From Spirochaetaceae bacterium bin103 (GTDB lineage: Bacteria > Spirochaetota > Spirochaetia > SZUA-6 > Bin103), in contig MPNH01000021.1 of NCBI GenBank assembly GCA_002238925.1, forward strand, positions 1 through 64,000: 64,000 bases of DNA, written 5' to 3'. Positions within the stretch are counted from its first letter, which is position 1. The number at the start of each line of letters is the position of its first letter. The notes below the pieces were generated by a model. It searched no databases. It was not told the DNA's origin and was given only the letters and a program-made list of their open reading frames with translations. The position numbers were made by a program, and so were the translations under genes. Shown here piece after piece: positions 27,656 through 36,470 of this stretch.

Positions 27656-28507
27656 TCAGGCGCCGGCGGCGTCGCGGCGAAATGCCCAGCCGGTGAGGCG
27701 CCGCTCCAGCCAGGCGAAGGCAGCATACATGCCGATTCCCTGCGCGGCCAGCGCAAACAGGCCCGCGAACACCAGCGGCACCTCGAAGTTGGCCTGCGCG
27801 ATCAGCATCATGTGTCCGATGCCGACGTTGGCGGCCACCGTCTCGGCCACCACCGAGCCCACGAACGCCAGCGTGATCGCCACCTTCAGGGAGCCGAAGA
27901 AGTAGGGCAGGGCGCGCGGTATGCCCACCTTGAGCATGATGTCGCGCTTGTGCGCCCCGAGCGCGCGCAGCACGTCCTCTAACTCCGGCTCCAGCGTGGC
28001 CAGGCCGGTGGCGACGTTGACCACGATCGGGAAGAACGAGATCAGGAAGGCGGTCAGGATGGCCGGCGGCGAGCCGATGCCGAACCACAGCACCAGGATC
28101 GGCACCACGGCAACCTTGGGCACGCAGTTGAAGCCGATCATCATCGGGTAGAGGCCGTTGTAAATCGTTTTCGACCAGCCGATGATCAGGCCCAGCAGCA
28201 GCCCGAACCCTACCGCGATGCCGAAGCCGGCCAGCGTCGTCCACAGCGTCTGAATCGAATTGACGATGAGCGCGCGGCGAAACTCGGCGAAGGTGACGAG
28301 GATCACGCTGGGGGTTGGCAGCACGTAGGAGGGGATCCGGAACACCCGGCACACCGCCTCCCAGAGCAGGAAGCCGCCCAGCGTCATCAGCCACGGCGAC
28401 AGCCTCTCGCGCCAGCGGACCTGTCCCGGCTGAACCGGCTGAACCGGCTGGTCCGGCGCAGCGGGGCCTGCCGGGGTGCCGGCCTGCGCCTCCACCGAGT
28501 CGGTCAT
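27656..28507 (-). CDS. SsuC/ThiX-type ABC transporter permease
   Basis: A 283-residue permease of the nitrate/sulfonate/taurine-pyrimidine class. After a proline-rich cytoplasmic N-terminus (PVQPVQPGQ, from a small repeat) come membrane segments, with PKVAVVPILVLWFGIG and the EAA-like loop LRALGAHKRDIMLKVGIPRA. The partner ATPase overlaps its start (ATGA at 28504-28507). With the NMT1-like binding protein, the system may import a thiamine/riboflavin-type precursor or another small heterocycle; the ligand is unknown. Confidence 0.88.
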   Translation of the reverse strand: MTDSVEAQAGTPAGPAAPDQPVQPVQPGQVRWRERLSPWLMTLGGFLLWEAVCRVFRIPSYVLPTPSVILVTFAEFRRALIVNSIQTLWTTLAGFGIAVGFGLLLGLIIGWSKTIYNGLYPMMIGFNCVPKVAVVPILVLWFGIGSPPAILTAFLISFFPIVVNVATGLATLEPELEDVLRALGAHKRDIMLKVGIPRALPYFFGSLKVAITLAFVGSVVAETVAANVGIGHMMLIAQANFEVPLVFAGLFALAAQGIGMYAAFAWLERRLTGWAFRRDAAGA

Positions 28508-29322
28508 ATCACCCGGACCTGCGCAATGTGGTCGCGCAGCTCCTGCACGATGGCGACGAACTCGGGCGAGTAGCAGTCGTCCGGCTCGCGCGGGCGCGGC
28601 AGGTCGATTTCCCGCGTCACCTCGATACGGCCGGGCCGGGCGCTCATTACGTGCACGGTATCGGCCAGGAACACCGCCTCGCGCAGGTCGTGGGTGACCA
28701 GAATCACGGTGAATCCCTTGCGCTGCCACAAGTCGCGCAGCACGCACCACAACTCCTCGCGCGTAAACGCGTCCAGCGCCGCGAACGGTTCGTCGAGCAT
28801 CAGCAGGGCGGGCTCGTGAATCAGCGCTCGGCACAGCGATGCCCGCTGCTGCATGCCGCCGGAGAGCTGCCAGGGGTAGTGGTCGCCGTAACCGGACAGG
28901 CCAACCAGCGCCAGCAGTTCCTCGGCGGCCGCCTCGTATTCGGCGCGCCGGGAGCGCAGCCGGCGCCGGTGCGGCTGCACGATCTCCATCGGCAGCAGTA
29001 CGTTGTTCAGGGTCGACCGCCACAGCAGCAGGGTCGGGTTCTGGAACGCCATCCCGACGATCTTCAGCGGGCCGGTTACCGGCGCTCCGGCCACGATGGT
29101 GTCTCCGGTGCGGGCCGGCAGCAGGCCCGACATCAGCTTCATCAGCGTCGACTTGCCGCACCCGCTCGGCCCCACCACGGCGGCGAACTCGCCGCGCCGC
29201 ACCTGCAGGTCGAGTCCCTGCAGCACCAGCGCGCCCGCAGCATCGCCGCCATAGGACAGGCTGACGTCGCGCAACTCGACGAACGCTTCCGCCTGCGCGC
29301 TTCCCGTGTCGCCCGCACTCAC
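28504..29322 (-). CDS. SsuB/ThiZ-type ABC transporter ATPase
   Basis: A 272-residue ATPase: Walker A GPSGCGKST, Q-loop MAFQNPTLLLWRS, signature LSGGMQQRASLCRAL, Walker B LMLDEPFAALD, H-loop VTHDLREAVFL, and the C-terminal IDLPRPREPDD seen in SsuB/TauB relatives. GTG at 29322, 7 bp after the binding protein gene. Confidence 0.9.
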   Translation of the reverse strand: MSAGDTGSAQAEAFVELRDVSLSYGGDAAGALVLQGLDLQVRRGEFAAVVGPSGCGKSTLMKLMSGLLPARTGDTIVAGAPVTGPLKIVGMAFQNPTLLLWRSTLNNVLLPMEIVQPHRRRLRSRRAEYEAAAEELLALVGLSGYGDHYPWQLSGGMQQRASLCRALIHEPALLMLDEPFAALDAFTREELWCVLRDLWQRKGFTVILVTHDLREAVFLADTVHVMSARPGRIEVTREIDLPRPREPDDCYSPEFVAIVQELRDHIAQVRVI

Positions 29323-29329
29323 CGTGGCG

Positions 29330-30361
29330 CTACTGTAGCATACGCTCCGCGGCTGCCGGCAGGTATTCGTTGGTGAACACGTCCTCGGGCGCCGGCGGCG
29401 TACCGCTGAACTCGTAGGTCACGCCGATCTGCTCGATCGACGAGGCCAGGCGCGCCAGGTCGACGCTGCCGAAGCCATGCTCCTGCACGTACGCCGTGTT
29501 GACGTTGTCCGCGATAGACATCTCCAGGCGCTCCAGCTCGACCGGCTCGCGCGCCACCAGGTTGCGCTCCAGCACGTGCTTTACGGCGGCCGCAGGGTCG
29601 GCCACGGTGTCCTGCCAGCCCCGGATGATGGCGCGCACGAAGCCGGACACCGCATCGGGGTTCTCGGCGGCGAACTCGGGGTTGACGATGACCGTGTTGC
29701 CGTACAGTTCGAGCCCGTAGTCGGACATCAGGAACACGCGGATGTCCTCCGGCGCCACGCCCTTGGACTTGAGGTTCAGGAACGACGAGAACGAGAAGCC
29801 GGTGATGGCGTCGACCTGGCCGGCCACCAGCATCGGCTCGCGCACCGGGAAGCCGACGTTGTCGATGGTCACCTTGCTGGCGTCGATGCCGTTCTCCTTC
29901 ACGAACGCCTTCCACTGCGCGTAGGCGCCGTCGGGAGCCGGCGCGCCGAGAATGCGGCCTTCCAGGTCCTTCGGCGTCTCGATGCCGGTACTGGCGAGGG
30001 TGACGATGGCGAACGGCGGCGCGTCGTACACCATCAGGATGCCCTTGATGCCGACGTCCGGATTCTTGTCGTGGAACTTGATCAGCGAGTTGATGTCGGC
30101 GAAACCGAACTGGTAGACGCCGCTGGCCACGCGCGGAATCGCCTCCAGCGAGCCCTGGCCGGTGTCGATGGTCACGTCCAGCCCCTCTTCGGCGAAGTAG
30201 CCCTTGTCGACGGCCAGCAGGTAGGCTGCCGCCGGTCCCTCGAACTTCCAGTCGAGCGAGAACTTGACGTCGAGCTGGTCCGCGCTCACGGCGCCGACGG
30301 CGACCAGGGACGCGCAGGCGACGGCCAGCAAGCCAAGCACCGCGCGATGAAATGTGTGCAT
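29330..30361 (-). CDS. NMT1/THI5-like ABC transporter substrate-binding protein
   Basis: A 343-residue exported binding protein; signal peptide about 1-26 (ends GAVSA). VKFSLDWKFEGPAAAYLLA and DKGYFAEEGLDVTIDTGQGS are the hallmark start of the NMT1/THI5 and SsuA families. GFADINSLIKFHDKNPD is the ligand-pocket region. Strong ribosome site (AGGAGG) before ATG 30361. First gene of a three-gene operon. I looked for a TPP riboswitch upstream and saw none. Confidence 0.9.
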   Translation of the reverse strand: MHTFHRAVLGLLAVACASLVAVGAVSADQLDVKFSLDWKFEGPAAAYLLAVDKGYFAEEGLDVTIDTGQGSLEAIPRVASGVYQFGFADINSLIKFHDKNPDVGIKGILMVYDAPPFAIVTLASTGIETPKDLEGRILGAPAPDGAYAQWKAFVKENGIDASKVTIDNVGFPVREPMLVAGQVDAITGFSFSSFLNLKSKGVAPEDIRVFLMSDYGLELYGNTVIVNPEFAAENPDAVSGFVRAIIRGWQDTVADPAAAVKHVLERNLVAREPVELERLEMSIADNVNTAYVQEHGFGSVDLARLASSIEQIGVTYEFSGTPPAPEDVFTNEYLPAAAERMLQ

Positions 30362-30597
30362 TACGATCCTCCTGTGCAGCACTGTGCGCGAATGCACTGT
30401 GCAAGATGCAGGAGGCATTATGCAGGATATACGCCGATTGGGAAGCTCGCCGCGTGTTGAGCCGTTCCTGGGAGCAGCGCCGCCGGAACGTCGCCGTTGA
30501 CGTGGCTGATGTGGGCTGATGTGCCTGATGTGCACGGCTCCTGGAACCCTGGCGTCGTGCCGTGCAAGAATGCCGACACTACGGCAGGGGAGCGTAC

Positions 30598-31488
30598 ATG
30601 GCACACGTTTCGATAACGATGCTCAACTCGATGGCCGACCGCAACTTCGAGACCGCCCTGGACCGCCACGTGGAGTGGGGGCTGCGTCACCTCGACGTGA
30701 AGGACTCGGTGTTCGGCAAGGGTGTGGCCGATCTGGACGACGCCGAGGCGCGGCGCGCGGCGGAACTGATCGAGGCGCGCGGGCTGTCAGTCTACTGCAT
30801 GTCTACCCAGCTCTTTCACGGCGACGTGGAGGTGGGCGAGGCGGCGTTCCGGGCGGCGCACCTAAGGCCGCTGGAGCGCGCCATCGCAGTGGCGAAGGTG
30901 TTGCGGCCAAACCTGTTCCGGCTGCTGTCCGCGCGCACCACCCGGCGCGGGCAGGTCGCCGACAGCATCGCCTGGCTGCGCGACGAGCACCCCTGGGTGA
31001 TCGCCTGCTACCGCGAGGCGGTGGAGCGGCTGGCGGCGGCGGGGTTGCGCGTGACCATCGAGAACGAGTGCCACGCCAACATCCTCGCCACCCCGGACGA
31101 GGTGACCGGCTTGTTCGCCGAGATCGACTGCGGCGACGCGGTCAACCTGACCTGGGACGTGCAGAACATGTGGCAGATGGGCACCGTTCCGACGCTGGAG
31201 GTGTATGGCGAGTTGCGCCCGCTGCTCGCCTACTACCACCTGAAGGGAGGGCAGGCCGCGCCCGGCAGCGGTGCCTTGCACTGGAAGTCGAGCCTCGAAG
31301 ATGCCTCCTGGCCGGTGCGCGAGATCACCCGGCAGGTGGTGGCGGACGGGGTCAGCCCGGTGATCTGCCTGAACGGTTCGCACGGCAAGCGCAAACCGGG
31401 ATACGCCTACGACGATGTGCTCGCGCGAGACCTTGCGTTCGCAAGTGAGATCGCCGGCGGCGTCGAGATCGCGGGAGGCAGGAGATGA
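30598..31488 (+). CDS. sugar phosphate isomerase/epimerase-like TIM barrel
   Basis: A 296-residue xylose-isomerase-like (AP endonuclease 2 superfamily) TIM barrel. [27 protein letters not shown] and YYHLKGG carry the Glu, Asp and His expected to bind a divalent metal. The next gene, a Gfo/Idh/MocA oxidoreductase, overlaps as ATGA; such pairs act in inositol or unusual sugar oxidation pathways. ATG 30598 has an AGGGGAG ribosome site. Confidence 0.85.
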   Translation: MAHVSITMLNSMADRNFETALDRHVEWGLRHLDVKDSVFGKGVADLDDAEARRAAELIEARGLSVYCMSTQLFHGDVEVGEAAFRAAHLRPLERAIAVAKVLRPNLFRLLSARTTRRGQVADSIAWLRDEHPWVIACYREAVERLAAAGLRVTIENECHANILATPDEVTGLFAEIDCGDAVNLTWDVQNMWQMGTVPTLEVYGELRPLLAYYHLKGGQAAPGSGALHWKSSLEDASWPVREITRQVVADGVSPVICLNGSHGKRKPGYAYDDVLARDLAFASEIAGGVEIAGGRR

Positions 31489-32522
31489 GCTATCAGCGCG
31501 AATTCGAGCGGCGCCTCAACGTCGGCGTGGTGGGCGTGGGTTCCCACGCTTACCGCAACCTGCTGCCCACGATGCACTTCCTGCCGGTGCGGCTGGCCGC
31601 GTTCTGCGACCGCAATCTGGAGCTGGCCGGGCGCACCGCGGCCGAGTACGGCGTCTCGTCCTGCTATGCCGATAGCGCCGAAATGTATCGCAACGAGGAT
31701 TTGGACGCCGTGTTCATCTGCGTCTCTCCGCGCCTCCACCCGGAGCTCGCCTGCGAGGCACTCGACGCGGGCCTGCACGTGTGGATGGAGAAGCCGCCGT
31801 CAATCAACCCCGCCCAGGTCGAGACGATGATCGAGCACCGCGGCGACCGGGTCGCGGTGGTGGGCTTCAAGAAGGCGTTCCTGCCCGCCACCCGCAAGGT
31901 GATCGAGATCATGGCGCGCGACGATGCGGGGCCGTTGGAAGGGATGACGGCAGAGTACCGGCTGCGGCTGCCCCCGGACGGCGCCGCGGTGCTGTCCGAT
32001 CCGGGGGTGCGCAATCCGTTCGGCGATGCCTGCCATCCGCTGGCGCTGATGCTCGCGGTCGGCGGCGAAGTGAACGCGGTGACCATGCACGCGACGCCGT
32101 CACGGGTCGGCGCCTGTATCCTGGAGTTTGCCAGCGGGGCGGTGGGCACCTTCAACGTGGTGTCGGCGCGCACCATGCCGCAGGAGCGCTACGCATTCTG
32201 GGGCAAGTGGCACGTCAGTATCGAGAACGGCAACCGCGTCACCGTGCGGCGCGGCATTCCCTTCGACTACCGGTACACGACCAGCTTCGCGCCCGAGGGC
32301 ATCGACTCCGGGGCGGTGGTGTGGGAGGCGCAGAACACCCTGGCCACGCTGGAGAACAAGTCGCTGTTCACCCAGGGCTTCTACAACGAGATGCGCTACT
32401 TCTGCGACTGTGTGCTGGAGGGCCGCCCCGCGCAGCAGGGTTCACTGGAGTTCGCGCTTTCCCTGATGCGCACCTACGAGGCCGCCCTGCTCTCCGAAGG
32501 CCGCCGAATCGAACTCGCCTGA
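31485..32522 (+). CDS. Gfo/Idh/MocA-family oxidoreductase
   Basis: A 345-residue NAD(P)-dependent dehydrogenase. The N-terminal Rossmann motif is [15 protein letters not shown]; the family motif EKPPSI (normally EKP) is at about residue 104, and [16 protein letters not shown] is in the substrate domain. It is translationally coupled to the TIM-barrel gene, so the two probably act on the same sugar or cyclitol. Substrate unknown. Confidence 0.88.
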   Translation: MSYQREFERRLNVGVVGVGSHAYRNLLPTMHFLPVRLAAFCDRNLELAGRTAAEYGVSSCYADSAEMYRNEDLDAVFICVSPRLHPELACEALDAGLHVWMEKPPSINPAQVETMIEHRGDRVAVVGFKKAFLPATRKVIEIMARDDAGPLEGMTAEYRLRLPPDGAAVLSDPGVRNPFGDACHPLALMLAVGGEVNAVTMHATPSRVGACILEFASGAVGTFNVVSARTMPQERYAFWGKWHVSIENGNRVTVRRGIPFDYRYTTSFAPEGIDSGAVVWEAQNTLATLENKSLFTQGFYNEMRYFCDCVLEGRPAQQGSLEFALSLMRTYEAALLSEGRRIELA

Positions 32523-32524
32523 CG

Positions 32525-32950
32525 TCAGGAGCCGGTTTCGAGCAGTTGCTTGAGGGCGGCGAGCTGGCCGCTGTCGGCCTTGCGGATTGCCATCCGGATC
32601 AGCGGCGCCAGGAACCGCCACGGGCCGCCCATTTGGCAGTCGGCGGCGAGGGTGGCGCGCGTGGTGCTCTCGTCCACGGCCTCGATAGCATACTCGTAGT
32701 CGGCGCTTACGCCGCCGTGCTCGGAGCGCAACACGAACGACCGCCCCGGCTGCCACGAGGTGATGGTGGAGGTGCGGTCGTGGTCGCGGGCGCGAAAGGT
32801 GATCCGGGTGCCCACGGCTTCCTCGCCCTCCGCCTTCAGCCAGTCCACCCCGGCCATCCAGCGATGCGCGCTGCTCCAGTTGGTGAGAGCCTCCCACACC
32901 TGGTCCGCGGGCTTGGCTATTGTCGCCTCCACGGCGAACACTCTCGGCAT
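32525..32950 (-). CDS. SRPBCC-family (polyketide cyclase/START-like) protein
   Basis: A 141-residue protein with the SRPBCC fold: VEATIAKPADQVWEALTNWS at the N-terminus and a final helix LAPLIRMAIRKADSGQLAAL. These proteins bind hydrophobic ligands; no specific role can be given. ATG 32950 has a GAGGAGG ribosome site. Convergent with the oxidoreductase, with a 2-bp gap. Confidence 0.8.
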   Translation of the reverse strand: MPRVFAVEATIAKPADQVWEALTNWSSAHRWMAGVDWLKAEGEEAVGTRITFRARDHDRTSTITSWQPGRSFVLRSEHGGVSADYEYAIEAVDESTTRATLAADCQMGGPWRFLAPLIRMAIRKADSGQLAALKQLLETGS

Positions 32951-33011
32951 CACGCCTCCTCGCGCGCACCATATACCATGGCGGGCATGTCCGTCTGCGC
33001 ACTCTCTGCGC

Positions 33012-33065
33012 TTGACCTGCACCCAATGCATAGTTATCCTAATCCTGATTTTGACTAATCAAAAT
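33012..33065 (+). promoter_or_regulatory. metal-transporter promoter with a perfect palindromic operator candidate
   Basis: TTGACC (33012-33017) and TATCCT (33035-33040) lie 17 bp apart, a good sigma-70 pair in this GC-rich genome. They are followed by the perfect palindrome ATTTTGA-CTAA-TCAAAAT at 33048-33065, at or just after the expected transcription start and 13 bp before the ATG of the troA-like gene. Position and AT-rich symmetry fit a DtxR/MntR/TroR-type operator. The region is strikingly AT-rich against its surroundings. Confidence 0.5.
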
Positions 33066-33078
33066 TGGAATTTTCTCA

Positions 33079-34143
33079 ATGCAAAAAACAAGACGATGCC
33101 GGGCCCTGCATCGCACCGCGGCGCTGCTGGCGATCACCGTCGCGGCGGCGGTGTTGATCAATTGCGGGGCCGGCGGTGACGAAACTGAAGGAGAACAGTC
33201 GGCTCCGGGCGCGGCCGCGGCGGCGGACGGCGCGGCCGCACGCGACGATCCGTATCGGGTGACCGCCACTACCGGGATGGTGGCCGACATCGTGCGGCAG
33301 GTGGCCGGTGACCGCGGCGAGGTGACCGCGATCATCGGCGAGGGGGTCGACCCGCACCTGTACGTACCGACGCGCAGCGACGTGGCGGCTCTGATGGAGG
33401 CGGACATCGTGTTCTATTCCGGGCTGCTGCTGGAGGGGAAGATGACCGACACGCTGATCAAGGTGGCGCGCGGGGGGCGCGCGGTGCACGCGGTCACCGA
33501 ACTGGTGGACGAGTCGGCGCTGCTGGCGCCGGAGGAGTTCGCCGGTCACTACGATCCGCACCTGTGGATGGATGTGTCCGGCTGGATGCAGGCGGTGGAC
33601 GCCGTTGCCGGGGCGCTGGCGGCGTTCGATCCGGACGGAGCGGACGGTTACCGGGAGCGCGCCGGCACCTACCGGGACACGCTGCAGGAATTGCACGCCT
33701 ATGCCCTGCGCGTGGTCGGTTCGGTACCGGAGCGGCAGCGCATCCTGGTGACCGCGCACGATGCGTTCAACTATTTCGGCCGCGCCTACGGCCTGGAAGT
33801 GGAGGGAATTCAGGGCATGTCCACCGAATCGGAGGCGGGGCTGGACCGCATCAACCGGTTGGTGGACCTGCTGGTTACGCGCGAGATCGGGGCGGTGTTC
33901 GTGGAGACCACCATCGCCGACCGCAACGTGCGGGCGCTAATCGAGGGCGCCGCGGCGCGCGGCCACGAGGTGGTGGTCGGCGGCGAGCTGTTTTCCGACG
34001 CAATGGGACAGCCCGGCACCTACGAAGGCACCTACGTCGGCATGCTGGACCACAACATCACCACGGTAGCGCACGCCCTGGGCGGCGAGGCGCCGGAGCG
34101 GGGCTTCCAGGGCAGGCTCTCGCTCGCGGCGGCAGCGCCGTGA
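33079..34143 (+). CDS. troA: TroA-like manganese/iron/zinc ABC transporter substrate-binding lipoprotein
   Basis: A 354-residue cluster A-I metal-binding protein. The N-terminus ends in LINCGAG, a relaxed lipobox of the kind accepted in spirochaetes, so it is probably a lipoprotein. An Ala/Gly linker follows, then TTGMVADIVRQVAGD, GVDPHLYVPTRSD, YDPHLWMDVSGWM, TAHDAFNYFGRAYGLEVEGI and the C-terminal YEGTYVGMLDHNI. These give His, His, Glu and Asp ligands. It lacks a His-rich loop, unlike znuA, which favours manganese or iron. First gene of the tro-like operon. Confidence 0.88.
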   Translation: MQKTRRCRALHRTAALLAITVAAAVLINCGAGGDETEGEQSAPGAAAAADGAAARDDPYRVTATTGMVADIVRQVAGDRGEVTAIIGEGVDPHLYVPTRSDVAALMEADIVFYSGLLLEGKMTDTLIKVARGGRAVHAVTELVDESALLAPEEFAGHYDPHLWMDVSGWMQAVDAVAGALAAFDPDGADGYRERAGTYRDTLQELHAYALRVVGSVPERQRILVTAHDAFNYFGRAYGLEVEGIQGMSTESEAGLDRINRLVDLLVTREIGAVFVETTIADRNVRALIEGAAARGHEVVVGGELFSDAMGQPGTYEGTYVGMLDHNITTVAHALGGEAPERGFQGRLSLAAAAP

Positions 34144-35048
34144 ACCGTACTTCGCCTGCGCCGCCTGCGCCGCCGGCGCCTGCGGCGGCCGCCGTGCCGG
34201 CCGGGAACCGTATCGAACCGGCAAGCGCCCCATCGGAGGCATACGGCGCGGCGGTGAATGCCTCCGCCCCCGCGCCCAGCCCTCTGGTAGTGCGCGACCT
34301 GACCATCGCCTACCGGCGCCGGCCGGTGCTGTGGGACGTCGACCTGGCGGCCACCGACGGGGTAATCACCGGCATCGTCGGACCCAACGGCGCCGGCAAG
34401 AGCACCCTGTTGAAGGGCGTGCTGGACCTGGTGCCGCGCGTGTCGGGCTCGGTGAGCATCTACGGCAAGCCGTACCGTCAGCAGCGCCGCCTGGTGGCCT
34501 ACGTGCCGCAGCGCGAGAGCGTCGATTGGGACTACCCGGTGAGCGCCCTCGACCTGGTGGCGATGGGCCTGTACCGGTCGCTGGGCTGGCTGCGGCCCGT
34601 GCGCCGCGCCACCCGCGAGGCGGCGCGCGCCGCCATGGACCTGGTCGGCATGGCCGACTACGCCGGGCGGCAGATCTCCGAGCTGTCCGGCGGCCAGCAG
34701 CAGCGCCTGTTCCTGGCCCGTGCGCTGGCTCAGGATCCGCAGATCTACTTCATGGACGAGCCGTTCGCCGGCGTGGACGCGGCCACCGAACGCGCCATCG
34801 TGAAACTGCTGCAGCGCCTGCGCGGCGCCGGCAAGAGCGTGTTCGTCGTGCACCACGACCTGCAGACCGTACGCAGCTATTTCGACGACCTGCTCATGCT
34901 CAACCTGCGCGTGGTGGCGCACGGGCCGGTGGCCGAGGTGTTCACCAACGACAACCTGCAGAAGACCTACGGCGGCCGTCTGACCCTGCTCGATCAGGCG
35001 GTCGATGCGCTCGGACGGGGGCCGGGCGGGCGGGGCCGCAGCGAGTGA
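34140..35048 (+). CDS. troB: TroB-like metal ABC transporter ATPase
   Basis: A 302-residue ATPase. An Ala/Pro-rich extension of about 45 residues precedes the core: Walker A GPNGAGKST, Q-loop YVPQRESVDWDYPV (typical of MntB/TroB), signature LSGGQQQRLFLARAL, Walker B FMDEPFAGVD, H-loop VHHDLQTV. The GTG start overlaps the troA stop (GTGA), and its end overlaps the next permease gene in the same way. Confidence 0.9.
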   Translation: MNRTSPAPPAPPAPAAAAVPAGNRIEPASAPSEAYGAAVNASAPAPSPLVVRDLTIAYRRRPVLWDVDLAATDGVITGIVGPNGAGKSTLLKGVLDLVPRVSGSVSIYGKPYRQQRRLVAYVPQRESVDWDYPVSALDLVAMGLYRSLGWLRPVRRATREAARAAMDLVGMADYAGRQISELSGGQQQRLFLARALAQDPQIYFMDEPFAGVDAATERAIVKLLQRLRGAGKSVFVVHHDLQTVRSYFDDLLMLNLRVVAHGPVAEVFTNDNLQKTYGGRLTLLDQAVDALGRGPGGRGRSE

Positions 35049-36470
35049 GCTACCTGCCGTCCTGGGAGCAGGTGCTGCGCGTGCTGCTCCTGAGCGACTT
35101 CAATACGCGCGTGGTGGTGGTCGGCGTCGCCCTGCTCGGCATGGCGGCCGGCATCGTCGGTACCTTCACCCTGCTGCGCAAGCGCGCCCTGGTGTCGGAC
35201 GCGGTCAGCCACGCTACTCTCCCCGGCATCGCCGCCGCGTGGCTGGTGATGGTTGCGCTCGGCGGCAGCGGCAAGTGGTTTCCGGGCCTGCTGCTTGGGG
35301 CCGCGGTGGGCGGCGTGACCGCGGTCGGGGCGGTGCTCACCCTGCGCAGCGTGCTGCGCCTGCACGAGGATGCGGCCCTCGGCGTCGTGCTGTCGGTGTC
35401 GTTCGGCATCGGCATCGCGCTGCTCGGGGTGATTCAGCAGATGCGCCGCGGTTCCGCCGCCGGCCTGGACTCCTTCATCTACGGCAAGACCGCCTCCATG
35501 CTCACTTCGGACGCGCTGCTGATCGCCGTCACCGCGCTGGTTCTGGTGGTGGCGGCGGTGCTGCTGTTCAAGGAGTTCAACCTGCTCTGCTTCGACGCGC
35601 CCTACGCGGCGACCCAGGGCTTCCCGGTGGCGCTCCTGGACGTGCTGATGCTCGGCCTGGTGGTGGCGGTCACGGTAATCGGCCTGCAGGCGGTCGGGCT
35701 GATCCTGATCGTGGCGCTGCTGATCACGCCGGCCGCGGCCGCCCGTTTCTGGACCCACGACCTGCGCGTGATGACCGTCCTGGCGGCGTTGATCGGCGCC
35801 GCCGGCGGGTTCGTCGGGGCGGGGCTGTCGGCGCCGGTGGCGGCGGCGCCCGCGGGGGCGGGGGCTGTCGGCGCTGGTGCCGCGGCTGCCCGCGGGGTCG
35901 GTGATCGTGGTTACCATCTCGGCCGGGTTCGTTGTCAGCGTGTTGTTCGGCACCCGCCGCGGCCTGCTGCGCCTGCTCGTGGAGCGCAGCCGCGCCGACC
36001 GCCGCGTCCGCCGCGAACACCTGCTGCGCGCGCTGTTCGAGCACCTGGAGGGCGAACTCGGCACCACGCCCGGCCCCCGCGAGCTGGCGGCCGGCGTGGT
36101 GAGCCGGGTACAGCTTGCCGGGCGGCGCGGCTGGAGCCGGCCCGAGTTCTCCTCCGCGTTGCGCGGCGCCCGTCGTGCCGGTTGGCTGCGCCGCGAGAGT
36201 GTCACGGGGCAGGACTTGCGGCTGTCCGCCGCCGGCGCGGAACAGGCGTTGCAGGTGGTGCGCAACCACCGGCTGTGGGAGCTCTACCTGATCGAGTACG
36301 CCGACGTCGCCACCAGCCGTGTGGACCGCGGGGCCGACCGCATCGAGCACGTGCTCGGCCCGGAACTGGTCGCCGAGCTGGAGGAACAGTTGGACCGCCG
36401 GCGCGACCGCGCAACCGTGGCGGCGAGCCCGCACGAGCTGGCCCGGGCGGCGGCCCCGCGATCGTCGTGA
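35045..36470 (+). CDS. TroC/YtgCR-like metal permease fused to a DtxR-like module (frame broken by a 40-bp duplication)
   Basis: An ABC-3 metal permease (LLRKRALVSDAVSHATLPGI, LLITPAAAARFWTHDL) of about 275 residues followed by a cytosolic DtxR-like region. The latter has a winged-helix-like part (GPRELAAGVVSR, GARRAGWLRR) and a dimerisation-like part (RNHRLWELYLIEYADV, ADRIEHVLGPELVAELEEQL). This layout matches chlamydial YtgCR, where the regulator part is released by cleavage and represses the operon. A 40-bp decayed duplication at 35821-35870 shifts the frame; removing it gives one 461-residue protein. Some usual metal ligands and the DPHGxPIP motif are missing. Confidence 0.82.
35815..35905. 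repeat. 40-bp offset decayed duplication inside the first tro permease
   Basis: GGGGCTGTCGGCG occurs at 35821 and 35861. The 40 bp between them are a G/C-decayed version of the sequence that follows copy 2. Its offset explains the frame change of the permease gene exactly. Confidence 0.8.

Noticed and set aside
30362-30597. TPP riboswitch before the NMT1/THI5-like operon
   Set aside because: The conserved CUGAGA and ACCUGA elements are not found on the minus strand; only a strong ribosome site is seen.
33079-34143. A second ZnuA
   Set aside because: The His-rich loop is absent and the HDAFNYFGRAYGLEV and DPHLY spacing match TroA/MntA-type proteins; the operon also has two permeases instead of one.
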